A DNA stretch of 64,000 nt from an uncultured Lachnospiraceae bacterium (GTDB lineage: Bacteria > Bacillota > Clostridia > Lachnospirales > Lachnospiraceae), in the NCBI GenBank assembly GCA_902775485.1, contig CACYMJ010000007.1, forward strand, positions 79,210 to 143,209, in the 5' to 3' direction. The notes under the pieces were generated by a model. The model worked only from the letters and a program-made list of their open reading frames with translations. It made no database searches and was not told where the DNA came from. This document shows positions 54,206 through 63,598 of this stretch, piece by piece (position 1 is the first letter of the stretch; each line of letters begins with the position of its first letter). The translations under genes and the position numbers were made by a program.

Positions 54206-56113
54206 ATGAGTACATCACAATTTTTCGGACTGAATATCGGATATACGGGACTGCAGGCTGCAAATGCGGCTCTTAACGTTACGGGCAACAATATCTCAAA
54301 TGTTGAGACAAAGGGCTATACGAGGCAGGAGGCATCACGTGTTGCCGCCGATGCTCTTCGCACGAACACGTCCTACGGTATGGCAGGTGCCGGTGTTGAC
54401 ACCAAGTCCATAGACCAGATAAGGGACGAATACTACGATCTTAAATACTGGGCCAACAATGCCAGCAAGGGAATATATGACATCAAACAGCAGTACTACC
54501 GTCAGATCGAGGATTACTTTACGGATACCGATGATGTGATGGGGTTCAATGCTGTTTTTTCCGATATGTTCGATGCACTTGATGAAGTATACAAAAGCTC
54601 CGGCGATGATACGAAGAAGGCAGCATTCCTGTCGCAGTGCAAGAGCCTGACAGAATACTTCAACAATATGCATACATCCCTTCAGAAGCTTCAGCTTGAT
54701 GTTAATAGCGAGATTCAGAACAAGGTGGATCAGGTCAACTCCATCGCGTCGGAGATCGCAACGATCAACAAACAGATAAATATGATAGAGGTCAACAAGG
54801 TCAGGGCAAATGAACTTCGTGACAAGAGAAATCTTCTGATAGACGAACTGTCGGAGATAGTTGATGTACATATAACGGAGATACCTATATATACAACTGA
54901 GGGCGGATCCGAGGAATCCGGTATATACAGATATATCGTAGATATCGCAGGCGGGCAGAACCTTGTCAACAGTTACGAGTATTCAAAACTTGAATGTGTT
55001 GCAAGAGACGGTAATGAAAGGGTCAACCAGTCGGATGCTGACGGTCTGTTTGATATATATCTGACGGGAATCCCGTTAAATCTTTACGGAGGCAGTCTTG
55101 GCGGACAGCTCAAGGGTCTTATAGAGATGCGTGACGGAAACAACGGTGAGAACTTCTCATCAAAGGGAACCGATGCGTCCGGAAACAATCTTGTCAGCTG
55201 CACGGACAGCACTGTGATCGTTAAGATCGATAAGTCAAATCCGAACTACGATTTCCTGACGGATATGAACAAGGTTACAATGAACCCGAAAGGGACAATA
55301 GTTGTGGGAAATGTGAAATTCCAGTATGAATCGTGGACATTTGACAAGGATCCAATCAGTGGCGAATACAGATATATATTCCAAATGAAACCCGGAACAT
55401 CTGAGCATCCGAACAACCCGTCAGGACTTAGCGGAAAGGATGCATATATCGGAGTCAATATAGACTATCAGGGAATCCCGTATTATATGGCTCAGATGAA
55501 TGAGTGGGTAAGAAGTTTTGCACAGGCCATGAACAAGATCGAGAAGCAGGCGCAGACTGCTATTACCGGTACAACCCCGACCTATGCGGAGGTTATGTTC
55601 ACAAGCGGAAGCGATGAGATGAAGTTTGACAACTATAACTATGATACGGGATATGACGGTACCGGAAGTTCTGTCAGTACACTGTCTAAAAATTATCTGC
55701 AGCTTACGGCCGGAACTTTTAATATCAACTCAAGCATGATAAGGGATGTCAGCCTGTTCGGAACAACGGCTGACTATACGAAAGGACAGGATGCGCAGGA
55801 CATCACGCATCTTCTGATGGAAGTGCGGACCGACAAGTCCAAGATGACGTACAGAGGGTGTTCGGCGGAAGAGTTCCTGCAGTGTATGACGAGTGACGTT
55901 GCGCTCGGTGCTTCAAGTGCCAACAACTTCTACTCGAACTTTGACAAGATCAGCAAGGCCATTGTAGCTCAGAGAACAAGCGTATCCGGTGTCGATAATG
56001 ACGAGGAAGCGCTCAATCTCGTGAAGTTCCAGGAGGCATACAACCTCTCATCAAAGATGATCCAGGTCATGACCGAGATCTATGACAGGCTGATACTTCA
56101 GACCGGTGTTTAA
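54206..56113 (+). CDS. Second FlgK-like flagellar hook-associated protein
   Basis: This 635-aa protein has the same family signatures at both ends: GLNIGYTGLQAANAALNVTG, NNISNVETKGYTRQEAS at the N-terminus, and DNDEEALNLVKFQEAYNLSS with MIQVMTEIYDRLI at the C-terminus. The C-terminal form EEALNLVKFQEAY is typical of canonical FlgK. The length and middle domain differ from the first copy, so it is a paralogue and not a recent duplicate. Two different junction proteins may be stacked or used alternatively. An inverted-repeat element follows directly. Confidence 0.92.
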   Translation: MSTSQFFGLNIGYTGLQAANAALNVTGNNISNVETKGYTRQEASRVAADALRTNTSYGMAGAGVDTKSIDQIRDEYYDLKYWANNASKGIYDIKQQYYRQIEDYFTDTDDVMGFNAVFSDMFDALDEVYKSSGDDTKKAAFLSQCKSLTEYFNNMHTSLQKLQLDVNSEIQNKVDQVNSIASEIATINKQINMIEVNKVRANELRDKRNLLIDELSEIVDVHITEIPIYTTEGGSEESGIYRYIVDIAGGQNLVNSYEYSKLECVARDGNERVNQSDADGLFDIYLTGIPLNLYGGSLGGQLKGLIEMRDGNNGENFSSKGTDASGNNLVSCTDSTVIVKIDKSNPNYDFLTDMNKVTMNPKGTIVVGNVKFQYESWTFDKDPISGEYRYIFQMKPGTSEHPNNPSGLSGKDAYIGVNIDYQGIPYYMAQMNEWVRSFAQAMNKIEKQAQTAITGTTPTYAEVMFTSGSDEMKFDNYNYDTGYDGTGSSVSTLSKNYLQLTAGTFNINSSMIRDVSLFGTTADYTKGQDAQDITHLLMEVRTDKSKMTYRGCSAEEFLQCMTSDVALGASSANNFYSNFDKISKAIVAQRTSVSGVDNDEEALNLVKFQEAYNLSSKMIQVMTEIYDRLILQTGV

Positions 56114-56123
56114 TATGCAGATT

Positions 56124-56199
56124 GTGTCAAGGGGACGGTTCTTTTGACACACTTTTAACTCAATTAAAGAGTGTGTCAAAAGAACCGTCCCCTTGACAC
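56124..56199. repeat. REP/MITE-like inverted repeat (about 76 bp)
   Basis: The left arm (56124-56153) begins GTGTCAAGGGGACGGTTCTT and the right arm (56170-56199) is its perfect reverse complement over 30 bases, with near-complementary bases extending the stem and a short central loop. Such GGGGACGGTTCTTTTGACA palindromes occur as dispersed repeats in many Firmicutes and are associated with REP-type transposases; none is in the window. It lies just upstream of the sigma-28 promoter of flgL and would form a long RNA hairpin. Confidence 0.9.
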
Positions 56200-56202
56200 A
56201 CT

Positions 56203-56230
56203 TAAGTATTGCGGGATAGTGACCGATATA
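56203..56230 (+). promoter_or_regulatory. Sigma-28-type promoter for flgL
   Basis: TAAG (56203-56206), a 16-base spacer and CCGATATA (56223-56230). The -35 lies only a few bases after the end of the inverted repeat. Confidence 0.68.
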
Positions 56231-56346
56231 TAATTAAATAAAGCATGGCGAAACGGATTTTGCCTCATAGATCCTGACAAAAAACGGAAACGGATATCCG
56301 TTGGTTGTCACAGTATTTTCTATGTTCCGAAACGGAGGATGCGGTT

Positions 56347-57915
56347 ATGATGCGAATCACCAACGCCATGATGACAAGCAACACCAAGAATAATATCAAC
56401 ATCAACAAGCTCAACGAGGACAGGCTCAACACCCAGATCGCAACGGGACAGGTAATATCACGCCCGTCGGAAGATCCGGTTGTTGCCATCCGCGCTCTTC
56501 GCCTTAATACGAATCTTTCTCAGCTTACCCAGTATTACAAGAAGAATATACCCGATGCCCAGGCATGGATGAACGTTACCGAGACGGCGTTAAAACAGAC
56601 CGATCAGATATTTACGAGCATCAAGGAAAACCTTACAACGGGCGCAAGTGATACGAACACTCCGTCTGACCGCCAGAAGATCCTCGAGAGTCTTAAGGGT
56701 CTTCGTGCCGAACTGTATTCATCGGGTAATGCGGATTATGCTGAGCGTACCGTGTTTACGGATTACAGGACACAGAAGTCACTTACGTTCCTCGAGACCG
56801 ATACGGATCTTGACTGGAACTACAAGATACACGAAACATTTGATGTTAAGGAACTTGACAAGATCAATTACGTAACGACCTATAATTCTTCGACGGATCC
56901 GATAAGTGATTCGAGCGTTACACAGAACCCTATCCACAGGATAAGGCTGTCATATGATAATCTTAATGAGACGGATGAGGGAGAGGTTCCATTTAAATAT
57001 TATAACGGAACGACACCGAATACGTTTGATCTTAAAGTCCAATCCATAACAGGTAAGACACAGGAGCAGATCGATGCAATATATATGAGTGTCGTCAATA
57101 ATGACAATGCAGCCATCCTCATCCCGGAAACAGGGGAGATACTGCTTGGAAAGACAAAAGCGTATGATGTCCAGACTGCGGCACAGACGCCCGGCTCTCT
57201 TCCGGCATGCCTCGATTATAATAAAAATGAGTGGAAATCAGGAGATCTGCGGCCCGAACACTACTTCGCATGTATTCAGGATGATCCGAGAACTACGGCA
57301 ACGGATGATAATTACTACAATTATGACCAGAAAGAGATTTCGGGAAAACTGGTTCCGGATCCTGATAAACCCAACTTCCAAAATAAGGATATGGAAGTTG
57401 AGATAAGCTTTAACCAGAAAATAACTATTAACACGCACGCAAATGAAGTGTATACTCATGATATAGGACGCGATATCGATGAACTGATCAAGGTAACACA
57501 GTCGGTCGTCGATGCCGATGAGAAGGTAACGGCTCTTGAGAAAAAGCTTGCCGAAACATCGGATGAGACTGCCAAGGCGAAGGTTCAGGCCGAACTTGAT
57601 GCGGCATCCAAGGAGTATTCCCTGAAAAAAGGCAAGATGCAGAAAATGTTTGCAGAAGGCCTTGATAAGTTTGAGGGATATGCTGACAGGAATAACCTGG
57701 CTATCGCCAATATTGGAAGTCTTCAGCAGAGACTTGAGATCACGAAGGACAGAGTTGCCGACCAGCTTCAGAGCTTTAAGGAACTTGCCGATGCAAACAT
57801 CAATATCGAGCTTACGGAGTCGTCCATAGATTTTGCAAGTGCGAAACTTGCACTTGAAGCCGCGCAGATGGCTGCCGGCAAGATAGCACAGCAGACATTG
57901 CTTAACTATCTGTAG
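56347..57915 (+). CDS. flgL: Flagellar hook-associated protein FlgL
   Basis: This 522-aa protein is the second junction protein. The N-terminus has the flagellin-like signature MRITNAMMTSNTKNNININK, TQIATGQVISRPSEDPVVAIRAL; the C-terminus has the helix DANINIELTESSIDFASAKLAL. Length is above the usual 300 aa because of a large middle domain. ATG 56347 is chosen for GGAGG at 56334-56338; ATG 56350 is also possible. It has its own sigma-28-type promoter and begins the fliW/csrA unit. Confidence 0.93.
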   Translation: MMRITNAMMTSNTKNNININKLNEDRLNTQIATGQVISRPSEDPVVAIRALRLNTNLSQLTQYYKKNIPDAQAWMNVTETALKQTDQIFTSIKENLTTGASDTNTPSDRQKILESLKGLRAELYSSGNADYAERTVFTDYRTQKSLTFLETDTDLDWNYKIHETFDVKELDKINYVTTYNSSTDPISDSSVTQNPIHRIRLSYDNLNETDEGEVPFKYYNGTTPNTFDLKVQSITGKTQEQIDAIYMSVVNNDNAAILIPETGEILLGKTKAYDVQTAAQTPGSLPACLDYNKNEWKSGDLRPEHYFACIQDDPRTTATDDNYYNYDQKEISGKLVPDPDKPNFQNKDMEVEISFNQKITINTHANEVYTHDIGRDIDELIKVTQSVVDADEKVTALEKKLAETSDETAKAKVQAELDAASKEYSLKKGKMQKMFAEGLDKFEGYADRNNLAIANIGSLQQRLEITKDRVADQLQSFKELADANINIELTESSIDFASAKLALEAAQMAAGKIAQQTLLNYL

Positions 57916-57954
57916 GCGAAAACCTTAAATAAAAAACAGGAGGTTACACAAGGC

Positions 57955-58413
57955 ATGAAGATCACAACAAAGTTATTCGGAGAGATAGAAGTCGATGAGG
58001 ATAAGCTCATCACATTTCCTCAAGGTATAGTAGGGTTTCCGAACCTTAGGGATTTCCTTCTCGTTCATGACAGCGAGTCCGAAGGAGGCATCAGATGGAT
58101 GCAGTCGATACAGGAGCCGGCATTTGCGATGCCTGTGATCGATCCGCTCATTGTAATGCCGGATTACAATCCGCGCATCGAGGATGATCTTCTGACACCG
58201 CTCGGTGATGTCAAAGAGGAGAATACGCTTGTTCTCGTAACTATCACGGTACCTCATGAGATAGAGAATATGACGGTAAATCTTAAGGCCCCGATAGTGA
58301 TAAACGGGGAAAACCGCAAGGCCAACCAGATAATCACAGATGACGAGCAGTATGTTGTCAAGTTCCCGATCTATCAGATACTCAAGGATAATATGGAAAG
58401 GGCAGGTGAATAA
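57955..58413 (+). CDS. fliW: Flagellar assembly factor FliW
   Basis: This 152-aa protein binds flagellin and, when free, binds CsrA to relieve repression of flagellin translation. Family motifs are [20 protein letters not shown] near residue 19 and the C-terminal [27 protein letters not shown] precedes the ATG. csrA follows after two bases, the conserved pair seen in Firmicutes. Confidence 0.96.
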   Translation: MKITTKLFGEIEVDEDKLITFPQGIVGFPNLRDFLLVHDSESEGGIRWMQSIQEPAFAMPVIDPLIVMPDYNPRIEDDLLTPLGDVKEENTLVLVTITVPHEIENMTVNLKAPIVINGENRKANQIITDDEQYVVKFPIYQILKDNMERAGE

Positions 58414-58415
58414 TC

Positions 58416-58631
58416 ATGTTGGCATTATCAAGAAAGAAAAACGAAGCACTTGTCATAGACAATAAGATAGAAGTTACGATACTTGAGATAAAGGGCGACC
58501 AGGTCAAGGTCGGCATATCCGCGCCGAAGGAAGTTCCGATATACCGCAAGGAAGTATATCTGCAGATCCAGGAAGCCAATAAACAGGCACTTGAGACAGA
58601 AAGTCTCGAGGCTTTGAAAAAAATATTTTAA
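58416..58631 (+). CDS. csrA: Carbon storage regulator CsrA (translational repressor)
   Basis: This 71-aa RNA-binding protein has the CsrA core [44 protein letters not shown]. It binds GGA motifs over ribosome sites, most notably of flagellin mRNA. It is coupled with fliW, which antagonises it. The probable target, the flagellin leader with GGA motifs, is in this window at 63.6 kb. Confidence 0.97.
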   Translation: MLALSRKKNEALVIDNKIEVTILEIKGDQVKVGISAPKEVPIYRKEVYLQIQEANKQALETESLEALKKIF

Positions 58632-58637
58632 AAAAGG

Positions 58638-58665
58638 TTAATTAAATCAGTCAGTATGTCGATAT
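58638..58665 (+). promoter_or_regulatory. Sigma-28-type promoter for flaG-fliD
   Basis: TTAA (58638-58641), a 16-base spacer and GTCGATAT (58658-58665), one mismatch from the GCCGATAT consensus. It lies just after csrA and before flaG. Confidence 0.55.
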
Positions 58666-58731
58666 AAACGACAAGAAACCATCAGTGTCGGTTTCTGCAG
58701 TTTTGTTTTATGTCACATGGAGGTGATAAAA

Positions 58732-59175
58732 ATGGCAATAGAACCAATCAGCAGTGCAATGACGTTTACTGCTCAGCCGATCGCACAGCAGCAGATTGCT
58801 CCGAGACCGGTTGAAAAGAGTGCAGAAGAATTCACGGAAGGGTCTATGCAAAATGCCGCTCAGCCGGTGGACAATGTAACACTGGAAGTAAATTCGGCAC
58901 AGGCCAAGGATGGCGAAAACGGCGGACAGAGCCAGCAGCAGGAACAGCCCAGCGCAAGCGCGGAAGCTGTTAAGAAGGCTGTTGAGGAAATGAACAAGAA
59001 GATGGCAAATTCGGTTGCTCAGTTTGGTATTCACGAGGAAACGAATCATATAACCATCAAGATTGTTGATAAGGAAACCAAGAAAGTCATCAAGGAACTT
59101 CCTCCCGAAAAAACCCTGGATATGATCGCCAAGGTATGGGAAATGGCCGGACTCCTCGTGGACGAGAAGAGATAA
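58732..59175 (+). CDS. flaG: FlaG family flagellar protein
   Basis: This 147-aa protein has a flexible N-terminal half rich in Gln, Ser and Ala and the FlaG core at the C-terminus (VAQFGIHEETNHITIKIVD, VIKELPPEKTLDMIAKVWEMAGLLVDEK). FlaG proteins influence filament length and lie beside fliD. ATG 58732 is chosen because GGAGGTG (58719-58725) is before it. Confidence 0.93.
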   Translation: MAIEPISSAMTFTAQPIAQQQIAPRPVEKSAEEFTEGSMQNAAQPVDNVTLEVNSAQAKDGENGGQSQQQEQPSASAEAVKKAVEEMNKKMANSVAQFGIHEETNHITIKIVDKETKKVIKELPPEKTLDMIAKVWEMAGLLVDEKR

Positions 59176-59187
59176 GGAGGTCTGAGA

Positions 59188-60732
59188 ATGGGTGGAAAGA
59201 TCAGAATAACAGGTATGAATTCCGGGCTCGATACCGATTCTATGGTACGCGAGCTTGTAAATGCATACGAAAAACAGGGCGAAAAATACACCAAGGCCAA
59301 AACCAAGACAGAGTGGAAGCAGGAAGCCTGGAATACGCTTAACGGCAAGATCAAGAATTTCTTCTCAAAATCTGTAAACAATATGAGGTTTTCTTCTGCA
59401 TACAGCAAGAAGAAAACATCTGTTTCGGATACCTCAAAGGCAAGCGTTGTGACAAGTACGGGAGCCGTTAACGGCAGTCAGTCCCTCGAGATTACAGATC
59501 TTGCAAAGACTGCTTATCTTACCGGAAAAGAGCTTAAAACAGACAGTAGCGGAAAAGCGGTAACCGGAAAGACAACTCTTGCGGATTTGGGTTACACCGG
59601 TGGTGAAACGGAGATCAGAATCGGAAAGGGAGCAAAGAATGCCGGAGGTACATATGATACCTTTGTTACTCCCAATATCAAAGTAGACGGCTCGACTACG
59701 CTTGAGGATTTCGCGAACCAGGTAAAGAAGGCGGGATATAATGCCAACTTTGACGAATCTACGGGCAGATTTTTTATCAGCAGCAAGGAATCCGGTACAG
59801 TTAACAATTTTGATTTTGTATCAACCGATTCAAAGTCGGCATCGGCCATGGAGTTCCTGGGCGTAAAGGTCACGAACGATGATACGGGCGCGTATAAGAC
59901 GGACGGTTCTGATGCTGTCATTAAGCTTAACGGAGCAACATTTAGATCCGCATCTAATACTTTCTCGATAAACGGACTGACAATAACCGCAAAAGAGACA
60001 ACTACATCAGCTATATCTCTTGTTACCGATACGGATTACGATGAGATTTATGATAATGTCAAGAATTTCCTGAAAGAATACAACAGCCTCGTCAATGAAT
60101 TTGATAAACTTTATAACGCCAAGTCTTCAAAGGGATTTGAGCCTCTTACATCCGAAGAAAAGGATGCAATGACAGATGACGAGATTGATAAGTGGGAATC
60201 CAGGATTAAGGACGCGCTCCTCAAGAGCGATTCCGAACTTGATACAATTGCGTCAACGATGCATAACGCAATGCTTCAGTCATTTAAGATCGGTGATAAT
60301 ACGTTTTCTCTTTCGAGCTTTGGCATACATACTCTCGGATATTTTGAGGCGGCTGATAATGAGAAGAATGCATATCATATTGATGGGGACAAGGATGACG
60401 CGGAAACATCAGGCAACGAAGACCGTCTGCGCGCCATGATAGCATCGGATCCGGAAGCTACGGCAAACTTCTTTCAGCAGTTATCGCAGGGATTATATGA
60501 TGCGATGAACAAGATATCGAGTACATCGAACAATTATAAATCATTCGGTAATTTCTTCTCGGATAAGAAGCTCCAGAAGGATCTTGATGATCAGGGCAAG
60601 CAGGTTACCAAGTGGGAAGAGTATGTTGCAAAGATGGAAGATAAGTATTACAAACAGTTTACCGCGATGGAATCGGCGATGTCTTCGCTCAACTCCCAGC
60701 AGTCATACATCTCGCAGTTGTTTGCCGGGTGA
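59188..60732 (+). CDS. fliD: Flagellar filament cap protein FliD
   Basis: This 514-aa protein forms the cap on the growing filament. The N-terminal FliD domain has GMNSGLDTDSMVRELVNAYEK near residue 7 and KTEWKQEAWNTLN. The C-terminal domain carries DDQGKQVTKWEEYVAKMEDKYYKQFTAMESAMSSLNSQQSYI, the family's helical end. The middle contains the flagellin-hook-IN-like repeat. AAGGAGG precedes the ATG. fliS and a FliT-like gene follow. Confidence 0.95.
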   Translation: MGGKIRITGMNSGLDTDSMVRELVNAYEKQGEKYTKAKTKTEWKQEAWNTLNGKIKNFFSKSVNNMRFSSAYSKKKTSVSDTSKASVVTSTGAVNGSQSLEITDLAKTAYLTGKELKTDSSGKAVTGKTTLADLGYTGGETEIRIGKGAKNAGGTYDTFVTPNIKVDGSTTLEDFANQVKKAGYNANFDESTGRFFISSKESGTVNNFDFVSTDSKSASAMEFLGVKVTNDDTGAYKTDGSDAVIKLNGATFRSASNTFSINGLTITAKETTTSAISLVTDTDYDEIYDNVKNFLKEYNSLVNEFDKLYNAKSSKGFEPLTSEEKDAMTDDEIDKWESRIKDALLKSDSELDTIASTMHNAMLQSFKIGDNTFSLSSFGIHTLGYFEAADNEKNAYHIDGDKDDAETSGNEDRLRAMIASDPEATANFFQQLSQGLYDAMNKISSTSNNYKSFGNFFSDKKLQKDLDDQGKQVTKWEEYVAKMEDKYYKQFTAMESAMSSLNSQQSYISQLFAG

Positions 60733-60757
60733 TGAAACTATAACAAAACAATAACGT

Positions 60758-60786
60758 GTCAGCACACCCGTACAGGATGTGCTGAC
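60758..60786. other. Hairpin between fliD and fliS
   Basis: GTCAGCACA (60758-60766) pairs with TGTGCTGAC (60778-60786). There is no T run, so it is more likely an RNA-processing or operator element than a terminator. Confidence 0.6.
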
Positions 60787-60787
60787 G

Positions 60788-60796
60788 TGTTATAAT
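60788..60796 (+). promoter_or_regulatory. Extended -10 promoter before fliS
   Basis: TGTTATAAT (60788-60796) is an extended -10 with a perfect TATAAT; no good -35 is seen, which is usual for this type. Confidence 0.5.
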
Positions 60797-60835
60797 GTGA
60801 ATACCGCGAATGCCTACAACAGGGAGGTTATCTAC

Positions 60836-61219
60836 ATGGCAGTTATGACAGGCAATCCATATGCACAATACAACCAGAATAAGATCCTTACTGCTTCACC
60901 GGCAGAGTTGACTCTGATGCTTTATGATGGAGCGATAAAATTCTGTAATATTGCGATAATGGGAGTTGAACAGGGAGATGTTCAAAAAGCCCATAACAAT
61001 ATAATGAAAGTCCAAAAGATCATAGAGGAGTTTCAGCTAACATTGAACTTCAAGTATGAGATTGCCAATGATTTTAACAATGTGTACAATTATCTTATGA
61101 GAAGGCTTCGTGAAGCAAACATGACAAAAGATAAGGCAATACTTGAAGAAATTGATGAACATCTTCATACAATGCGGGACACATGGAAAGAGGTCATGAG
61201 ACTTAATCATAAAGCTTAA
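60836..61219 (+). CDS. fliS: Flagellin export chaperone FliS
   Basis: This 127-aa helical protein binds the C-terminus of flagellin in the cytoplasm and stops it polymerising early. It has the FliS core NPYAQYNQNKILTASPAEL, TLMLYDGAIKFCNIA and a C-terminal helix. GGGAGG precedes ATG 60836. The gene lies after fliD and before a FliT-like gene, the common order. Confidence 0.95.
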   Translation: MAVMTGNPYAQYNQNKILTASPAELTLMLYDGAIKFCNIAIMGVEQGDVQKAHNNIMKVQKIIEEFQLTLNFKYEIANDFNNVYNYLMRRLREANMTKDKAILEEIDEHLHTMRDTWKEVMRLNHKA

Positions 61220-61239
61220 CAGCAGGATAGGGGTAGAAT

Positions 61240-61707
61240 ATGCCGGTTGACGATTATGTTCAGATAATGATAGAAAGCCTGTCAAAAAAATCAGAGCTTC
61301 TTGATAAGATCATCCGCAATAATGAGGAACAGCATGAGTGCGTTGCCAACAAGACATTTGATGAGATTGATTGGGATTCGTTTAATCTTATAGTCGAACA
61401 GAAGCAACAGTCGATAGACCGGATTGTTAAGATGGATGAAGGCTTCCAGACACTTTATGACAGGGTTAAGGAGCAGCTTAACGAGAACAAGGATAAATAT
61501 GCCGATAAGATTCAGGAGATCCAGAGACTGATAGGGATCATAACCGATCAGGGGGCCAAGATCACAACAGGTGAACAAAGAAACCGTAAGATCATAGAGA
61601 AAACGTTCGGAAACAGAAAAAGAGAGATCAAGCGGACGCGGAACAGCCTGAAAGTGGCAAGTAGTTATGCACAGACAATGAGCGGTGATTTTGGGACTGG
61701 AAATTAA
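61240..61707 (+). CDS. FliT/FlgN-like flagellar chaperone
   Basis: This 155-aa protein is all helical and charged, and lies 20 bases after fliS, the place where fliT is usually found. It has no strong motif; the size, coiled coil at about 15-115 and position support a FliT- or FlgN-type export chaperone for the filament cap or junction proteins. The C-terminal 30 residues are basic (GNRKREIKRTRNSLK). A terminator follows. Confidence 0.68.
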   Translation: MPVDDYVQIMIESLSKKSELLDKIIRNNEEQHECVANKTFDEIDWDSFNLIVEQKQQSIDRIVKMDEGFQTLYDRVKEQLNENKDKYADKIQEIQRLIGIITDQGAKITTGEQRNRKIIEKTFGNRKREIKRTRNSLKVASSYAQTMSGDFGTGN

Positions 61708-61717
61708 AGACGTTTTT

Positions 61718-61745
61718 GGAAGCGCTGAAGGCGCTTCCTTTTTTA
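61718..61745 (+). terminator. Rho-independent terminator after the FliT-like gene
   Basis: GGAAGCGC pairs with GCGCTTCC around a TGAAG loop, followed by TTTTTT. It closes the late flagellar operon. Confidence 0.93.
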
Positions 61746-61785
61746 TTGTCAAAAACTGTGGTAAACTACTGTTAGGAGTGAGCAT

Positions 61786-62589
61786 ATGGATGTGATAATG
61801 GCATTTAATACGGGATTTTTATTACCGGCACTAACGGCGATATATTCGTTGTTTGTTAATAATGATAATATCAGGCTGCGGATTTTATATGTTGAATTAT
61901 CCGCCCAGGCGAAGATCGTATTGAGATTGCTCGAAAAGGCAGGAAACAACAATACGATTGAGTTTGTACCCGTTGAGGGAGCTCTTCTTGAACGAATAAA
62001 AGTATCGACCGGAAGATGGAGACAGGAAACGTTTTTCAGATACTATGCAACCGAAATACTGCCCGAACTGGACAGGGTTTTGTGGCTTGATGCGGATATT
62101 ATGGTAAGAGCCGGCATAGAAGAACTCTATAATGTTGATTTTGAGGGAAGATCATATGCGGGAGTATGGGATAATTCAAGCAATCCCGAAGAAAGGCTTG
62201 GGATAAAGGATTACATTAATGCCGGTATCCTTATGATCAATACCGAAAAGATCAAAAGAACCGAAAAGATCAATGAATTTTGGAATCTTGTTGCATCGCC
62301 GGACTATGAGGGTGAACTTCCGGATCAGGATGCACTTAATATAGTGTTTAGGGATGATATAAAGCTGATTGATGATATATATAACGTTTTTCCGTTAAAC
62401 CCGAATGAGTTGGCTGATTATGTGATAGCGAGTGCTGTAATAGTTCATTTTGTGTCCGGACATAAGCCATGGAAAGCGGAAGATGTGGAGTACTATAATA
62501 TTGCTTCAGAAAGATATCGTACTGCGAAAGTTTTTGTACAGGAATACCGACTTGCATGCGACAAGGCTGTTGCATTTGTGGAAAGATAA
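61786..62589 (+). CDS. Family 8 glycosyltransferase
   Basis: This 267-aa GT8 protein has the metal-binding DxD motif in RVLWLDADIMVR near residue 105, YINAGILMIN near residue 145, and the C-terminal IVHFVSGHKPW near residue 224. These match the galactosyl/glucosyltransferases that build short glycans. GGAG precedes ATG 61786. It lies between the flagellar operon and flagellin together with a DUF6492 gene, so flagellin glycosylation is a reasonable inference. Sugar and acceptor are unknown. Confidence 0.9.
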   Translation: MDVIMAFNTGFLLPALTAIYSLFVNNDNIRLRILYVELSAQAKIVLRLLEKAGNNNTIEFVPVEGALLERIKVSTGRWRQETFFRYYATEILPELDRVLWLDADIMVRAGIEELYNVDFEGRSYAGVWDNSSNPEERLGIKDYINAGILMINTEKIKRTEKINEFWNLVASPDYEGELPDQDALNIVFRDDIKLIDDIYNVFPLNPNELADYVIASAVIVHFVSGHKPWKAEDVEYYNIASERYRTAKVFVQEYRLACDKAVAFVER

Positions 62590-62592
62590 AAA

Positions 62593-63567
62593 ATGACTGA
62601 TAGAGTTCAAGTGATTATACCGACGATCCTAAAAGACTATAAACGGATGAGGCATCTTGTGCCAGAGAATGTGTTTGCACATCTGCCGGTCAGAGAACTG
62701 ATATTTATAGGAAATAGCGAGCTGTGTGACAGTGTGAATGATGATAAAGATACTTTTTTTCATGATCTTTCCATAAGGGTTTTGAATGAAGACGAACTTC
62801 TTTTAAGACAGCCGGTGATTGACTGCATAAAAAAAAGGGTAAAGCAGATCGATCCGGAATTACAAGATCGCGTCAGACCGGGATGGTATTATCAGCAGTT
62901 TTTGAAGATGTCGTTCTCCGGAATATGCGAAGGAGATTACTACATGTCATGGGACATGGATACAGTACCGCTAAGGACTCTCTCTCCTTTTGACAATGAT
63001 GGGAAACCGTTCTTTGATATGAAAAGTGAGCATAATCCAGGATATTTTAAAACGATAGAGAATCTTTTGGGATTAGAAAAGAAAACGGAGGGTTCATTTA
63101 TATCCGAACATATGGTTTTTGCAAAGGATTATATGAAAGAACTGATAGAGGCCATAGAGTCGTCAACGGCAGGGGGACAGACATATTGGGAAAGAGTAAT
63201 CGGATTGATCGATGACGATTATCTTGCACTCGGTTTTTCGGAATTTGAAACATACGGTACGTTCGTAACGGAAAAACACCCGAATGCATATGAGCGTCGG
63301 AGTTTTGCTTCGTTCAGGCGCGGCAGCTGGTTTGTAAATGAGAGAGATATTGACAAGGACGATATGGCATGGCTTGCGCTCGACTATGATGCAATAACTT
63401 TTGAAAATGCCGCACAGATACCCGATATGGTCAGCCTGTTTAAAAATCCAAAATACAGGAATAATATGTCGGCAAGAAAATTTTATGAGACAATTCTTGA
63501 GAGCGGATATTTCGGTGAATATAAGGATGGAAGGATAAATGCGGGAGACTGGTTTGCGCCCGTTTGA
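62593..63567 (+). CDS. DUF6492 family glycosyltransferase-like protein
   Basis: This 324-aa protein resembles, from recollection, DUF6492, a GT-A-like family. It has the nucleotide-binding start RVQVIIPTI, the segment RPGWYYQQFLKMSFSG near residue 95, and the DxD-type motif MSWDMDTVPLR near residue 118. It is coupled to the GT8 gene (three bases between). The pair precedes the flagellin gene and probably modifies flagellin, which is inferred only from position. Confidence 0.78.
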   Translation: MTDRVQVIIPTILKDYKRMRHLVPENVFAHLPVRELIFIGNSELCDSVNDDKDTFFHDLSIRVLNEDELLLRQPVIDCIKKRVKQIDPELQDRVRPGWYYQQFLKMSFSGICEGDYYMSWDMDTVPLRTLSPFDNDGKPFFDMKSEHNPGYFKTIENLLGLEKKTEGSFISEHMVFAKDYMKELIEAIESSTAGGQTYWERVIGLIDDDYLALGFSEFETYGTFVTEKHPNAYERRSFASFRRGSWFVNERDIDKDDMAWLALDYDAITFENAAQIPDMVSLFKNPKYRNNMSARKFYETILESGYFGEYKDGRINAGDWFAPV

Positions 63568-63598
63568 AGAAAAAATAAAAAAATTTCAAAAAAGGGGT

